A stretch of 64,000 bases of DNA from an uncultured Eggerthellaceae bacterium (GTDB lineage Bacteria; Actinomycetota; Coriobacteriia; Coriobacteriales; Eggerthellaceae): positions 9,580 to 73,579 of the forward strand of contig CAJTML010000002.1 in NCBI GenBank assembly GCA_910577495.1, given 5' to 3'. This document shows, in pieces, positions 61,973 through 64,000 of this stretch. Every line of letters starts with the position of its first letter. Position 1 is the first letter of the stretch. Under the pieces are notes generated by a model. It was not told where the DNA came from. It saw nothing but the letters and a program-made list of their open reading frames with translations, and ran no database searches. A program made the position numbers and the translations under genes.

Positions 61973-63982
61973 ATGAAGACGCAGAAAGAGAACATGCGAA
62001 CAGAGGGACTTTCGCGTCGTGACTTTTTACGCGCAAGCGGTTTGGCAGCTGGCGGGTTTGGAGTCATGGCAGCACTTGGTGGTTGTGCTCCCCAGGCAGC
62101 AGGAGAGCCTGCACCTGAGGCAAAAGCAGAAGAGGGCGAAAGCGCGCTGTCTTCAACGGGCGAAGGTCGCGTAACTACTGAGTTGCCAGTACCGGCGGGC
62201 GAAGCGCCAAAAAAGACCACCTATGATTGCGATGTTTTGGTTATCGGCGGTGGCTTTGCTGGACTGAATGCTGCGATGGCTGCAAAGAACGCAGGCGCAA
62301 GCGTTGTTATGGTTGATAAGGGTCAGCCGGGTTATTCGGGATTGTCTCCGTGGCCGAGCTCGCATCGCTGGTTTGATCCAGAGATGGGCGATGACGCTGA
62401 TGCTTTCAAGAAGGCAATCACCATGGGTGGCGAATATGTCGTCAACCAAAATTGGTACCAGATGTGGATTGACCACTCTAAAGAAGCGTATGAGCGTCTT
62501 GCAGAGTGGGGTCTGATGGATCGCTTCGATCGCATTGCTGATACTGAGTATTGGAACGATCTGGATATCCAGGGTTATTACGAAGAGAATGCCACGGTAG
62601 ACCGCCATGCTCGTTGGATGCCGCTGATTGAAAATGCTGGTATTGAGGTTGCCCCGTATACGATGGTGGTCGACGTTGCTCGCGATGGTGACGCGGTGTG
62701 CGGCGCGGTTGGTTTTCACGTACCGTCTGGCACGGTGGTGACCTTCAACGCGAAGTCTGTCGTTATGGCTATGGGTGGCGGTTGCTACAAACCCACCGGC
62801 TATCCGGTTGGCGGTAATACCTTCGACGGCGAATACATTGCTTACAACCTTGGCTTGCCGATTGCCAACAAAGAGTTTGACGATTTCCATGTCACCACGT
62901 CATATGCATCAGGCGACTCCTTCGTCAACAACCAGTGGGACTGGGTTGAAAACATTTGGCTGTGCGGTGGCGACATCACCGCCGATACTGCCGAAAGCTA
63001 TGCAACGGGCAAAGAGAAAGCCATGGTCGTAGCTCGTGTTTCTGGCACCGTCAACGGTCTTGCTGTGAACGATGGGTCAAATATTGAAGACCAAGCAGCT
63101 GCTGATATTGGACGCCGTGGTGGCTCGCTGTCTGGCAAAGAGGACGACATTCGTATTGGTAAGATGCTCAGCCCCAAGCCAAAGGCTGATTGTTATGGCG
63201 CCGCTGTGGGCATGCAATCGCACTTCTCAGCGGGTGTGTTCTGCGGTCTAGATGATGTCGAAGGCGCAACGGGCATCCCTGGCCTATGGGTAGCGGGCGA
63301 CGGCATCAACGGTTGTGCGGTAACCGGTTCAGCCTATCCTGTTGGTGTTGGATTCACGTCAAACTTTACGTCAATTCAGGGCGACATTGCTGGTAAAGCA
63401 GCTGCTGCATACGCTGCATCCAGCTCAGTTTCTGGTAAGGTTCCGCAAGAGACTGTTGACGCTATTACCGCCGAGATTGAAGCGCCGCTTGCGCAAGAGA
63501 AGGGCTTCAGCCCTGATTGGGCACGCGATCAACTTTTGGGCATCATGTCGCCGTTCTGGGTACTCGTTGGCAAGAGCGAACCGGCGCTGAATGCGGCGCT
63601 GACGCAGGTTCTGCAAATGCGCGACAAGGTTGTTCCGAAGCTGCAGGCAACCAACTCTCATCAGCAGCGACTCTGTATTGAGATGAAGCACAAGGTGCTT
63701 TCTGCCGAGATGAAACTGCGTGCAAGCTTGGAGCGTCAAGAGAGCCGCGGCGCACATTATCGCAGCGACTATCCATACCGTGATGACGACAATTTCTTGT
63801 GCTACATCACCATCACTAAAGGCGACGACAATCAGATGATTATCGACCGTGTTCCGCTTAAGGAAGAATGGGTTGGCGATACCACGCAAGATTATGCAAC
63901 TCGTTACGCAGTGCGTTTCCCGGGCGAGGCAGCCGCAAAGGGTTTGCCTGAGGAAGAAAAGTCCGGTGGCTGGGGTAAGTAG
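61973..63982 (+). CDS. Tat-exported FAD-dependent oxidoreductase lipoprotein
   Basis: This 669-residue protein has a twin-arginine signal (LSRRDFLR at 13-20) with lipobox (GGC, C38), an acidic linker, then a FAD-binding 2 domain: VLVIGGGFAGLNAAMAAKNAGA near 87, HRWFDPEMGDDADAF and AMGGGCYKPTGYPVGG near 267. Near residue 440 the FAD signature GLWVAGDGINGCAVTGSAYPVGVGF appears; the C-terminal helix bundle (REQ-like RASLERQESRGAHYRSDYP near 582) is fumarate reductase/aprA-like and may supply the arginine acid-base residue. The substrate is unknown. The ATG at 61973 with GAAGGAAGGG upstream is chosen. Confidence 0.88.
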   Translation: MKTQKENMRTEGLSRRDFLRASGLAAGGFGVMAALGGCAPQAAGEPAPEAKAEEGESALSSTGEGRVTTELPVPAGEAPKKTTYDCDVLVIGGGFAGLNAAMAAKNAGASVVMVDKGQPGYSGLSPWPSSHRWFDPEMGDDADAFKKAITMGGEYVVNQNWYQMWIDHSKEAYERLAEWGLMDRFDRIADTEYWNDLDIQGYYEENATVDRHARWMPLIENAGIEVAPYTMVVDVARDGDAVCGAVGFHVPSGTVVTFNAKSVVMAMGGGCYKPTGYPVGGNTFDGEYIAYNLGLPIANKEFDDFHVTTSYASGDSFVNNQWDWVENIWLCGGDITADTAESYATGKEKAMVVARVSGTVNGLAVNDGSNIEDQAAADIGRRGGSLSGKEDDIRIGKMLSPKPKADCYGAAVGMQSHFSAGVFCGLDDVEGATGIPGLWVAGDGINGCAVTGSAYPVGVGFTSNFTSIQGDIAGKAAAAYAASSSVSGKVPQETVDAITAEIEAPLAQEKGFSPDWARDQLLGIMSPFWVLVGKSEPALNAALTQVLQMRDKVVPKLQATNSHQQRLCIEMKHKVLSAEMKLRASLERQESRGAHYRSDYPYRDDDNFLCYITITKGDDNQMIIDRVPLKEEWVGDTTQDYATRYAVRFPGEAAAKGLPEEEKSGGWGK

Positions 63983-63997
63983 AAGAGGAGAAGAGTC

Positions 63998-64000
63998 ATG
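63998..64000 (+). CDS. Start codon of the next gene (truncated by window)
   Basis: An ATG ends the window, preceded by AGAGGAGAAGAG, a strong ribosome binding site, 15 bases after the flavoprotein stop. This is probably an operon partner such as a ferredoxin or membrane electron donor; nothing of the protein is visible. Confidence 0.6.

Overview
The window looks like the replication-origin region of a moderate-GC Coriobacteriia genome, most likely Eggerthellaceae. Two things suggest this: paired membrane-spanning LuxR regulators with Tat-exported lipoprotein flavin reductases, which are typical of that family, and a GHKL-ATPase gene directly before dnaA. The genus is not proven; a low-GC relative such as Cryptobacterium is a guess. 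Codon choice and gene density look even throughout, with no clear foreign island apart from two toxin-antitoxin pairs and a run of tiny orphan genes after a tRNA.

Left arm (1-10.3 kb, mostly minus strand): a partial DinG-type helicase/exonuclease, an orphan membrane protein, ddl and rlmN. These are followed by the classical rpmH-rnpA-yidD-yidC-khpB-rsmG-parA-parB row, all transcribed away from the origin. Three perfect parS sites lie in this arm, one at the centre of a 34-bp perfect palindrome.

Origin (10.3-14 kb): the direction of transcription switches here. About 700 bp with DnaA-box-like sequences precede a GHKL-ATPase/winged-helix gene and dnaA. A second AT-rich gap with a perfect DnaA box and a cruciform lies between dnaA and dnaN.

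Right arm: dnaN, recF (its GTG start lies inside a parS core), gyrB and gyrA. Next come a standalone LuxR-type HTH protein, a HemX-like membrane protein, a glutamyl-tRNA-reductase-like protein without its catalytic cysteine, a NirJ2/AhbC-like radical SAM enzyme and a FecBCD/BtuFCD-type importer, probably a tetrapyrrole or metal locus. tRNA-Ile/Ala, a J-domain protein, typA, a PrsA-like foldase, an ABC ATPase and two tRNA-Ser genes follow.

From 34 kb: four tiny orphan genes, a LuxR/flavoprotein pair, the rpsF-ssb-rpsR-rplI cluster with a candidate S6:S18 leader, dnaB, an SbcD/SbcC-like (YhaO/YhaN) pair, purA, purD, a HemN/HemW-like radical SAM gene and ackA. The last part is accessory respiration and toxin-antitoxin: a MerR regulator divergent from a triheme-cytochrome/sulfite-oxidase-fold fusion and its secreted companion, a RHH/PIN pair, an NhaC antiporter, hipBA, and a second LuxR/flavoprotein pair that continues past the window end. 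The most unusual content is the origin-proximal GHKL-wHTH/DnaA pair, the cysteine-less HemA-like cluster and the cytochrome-SUOX pair.
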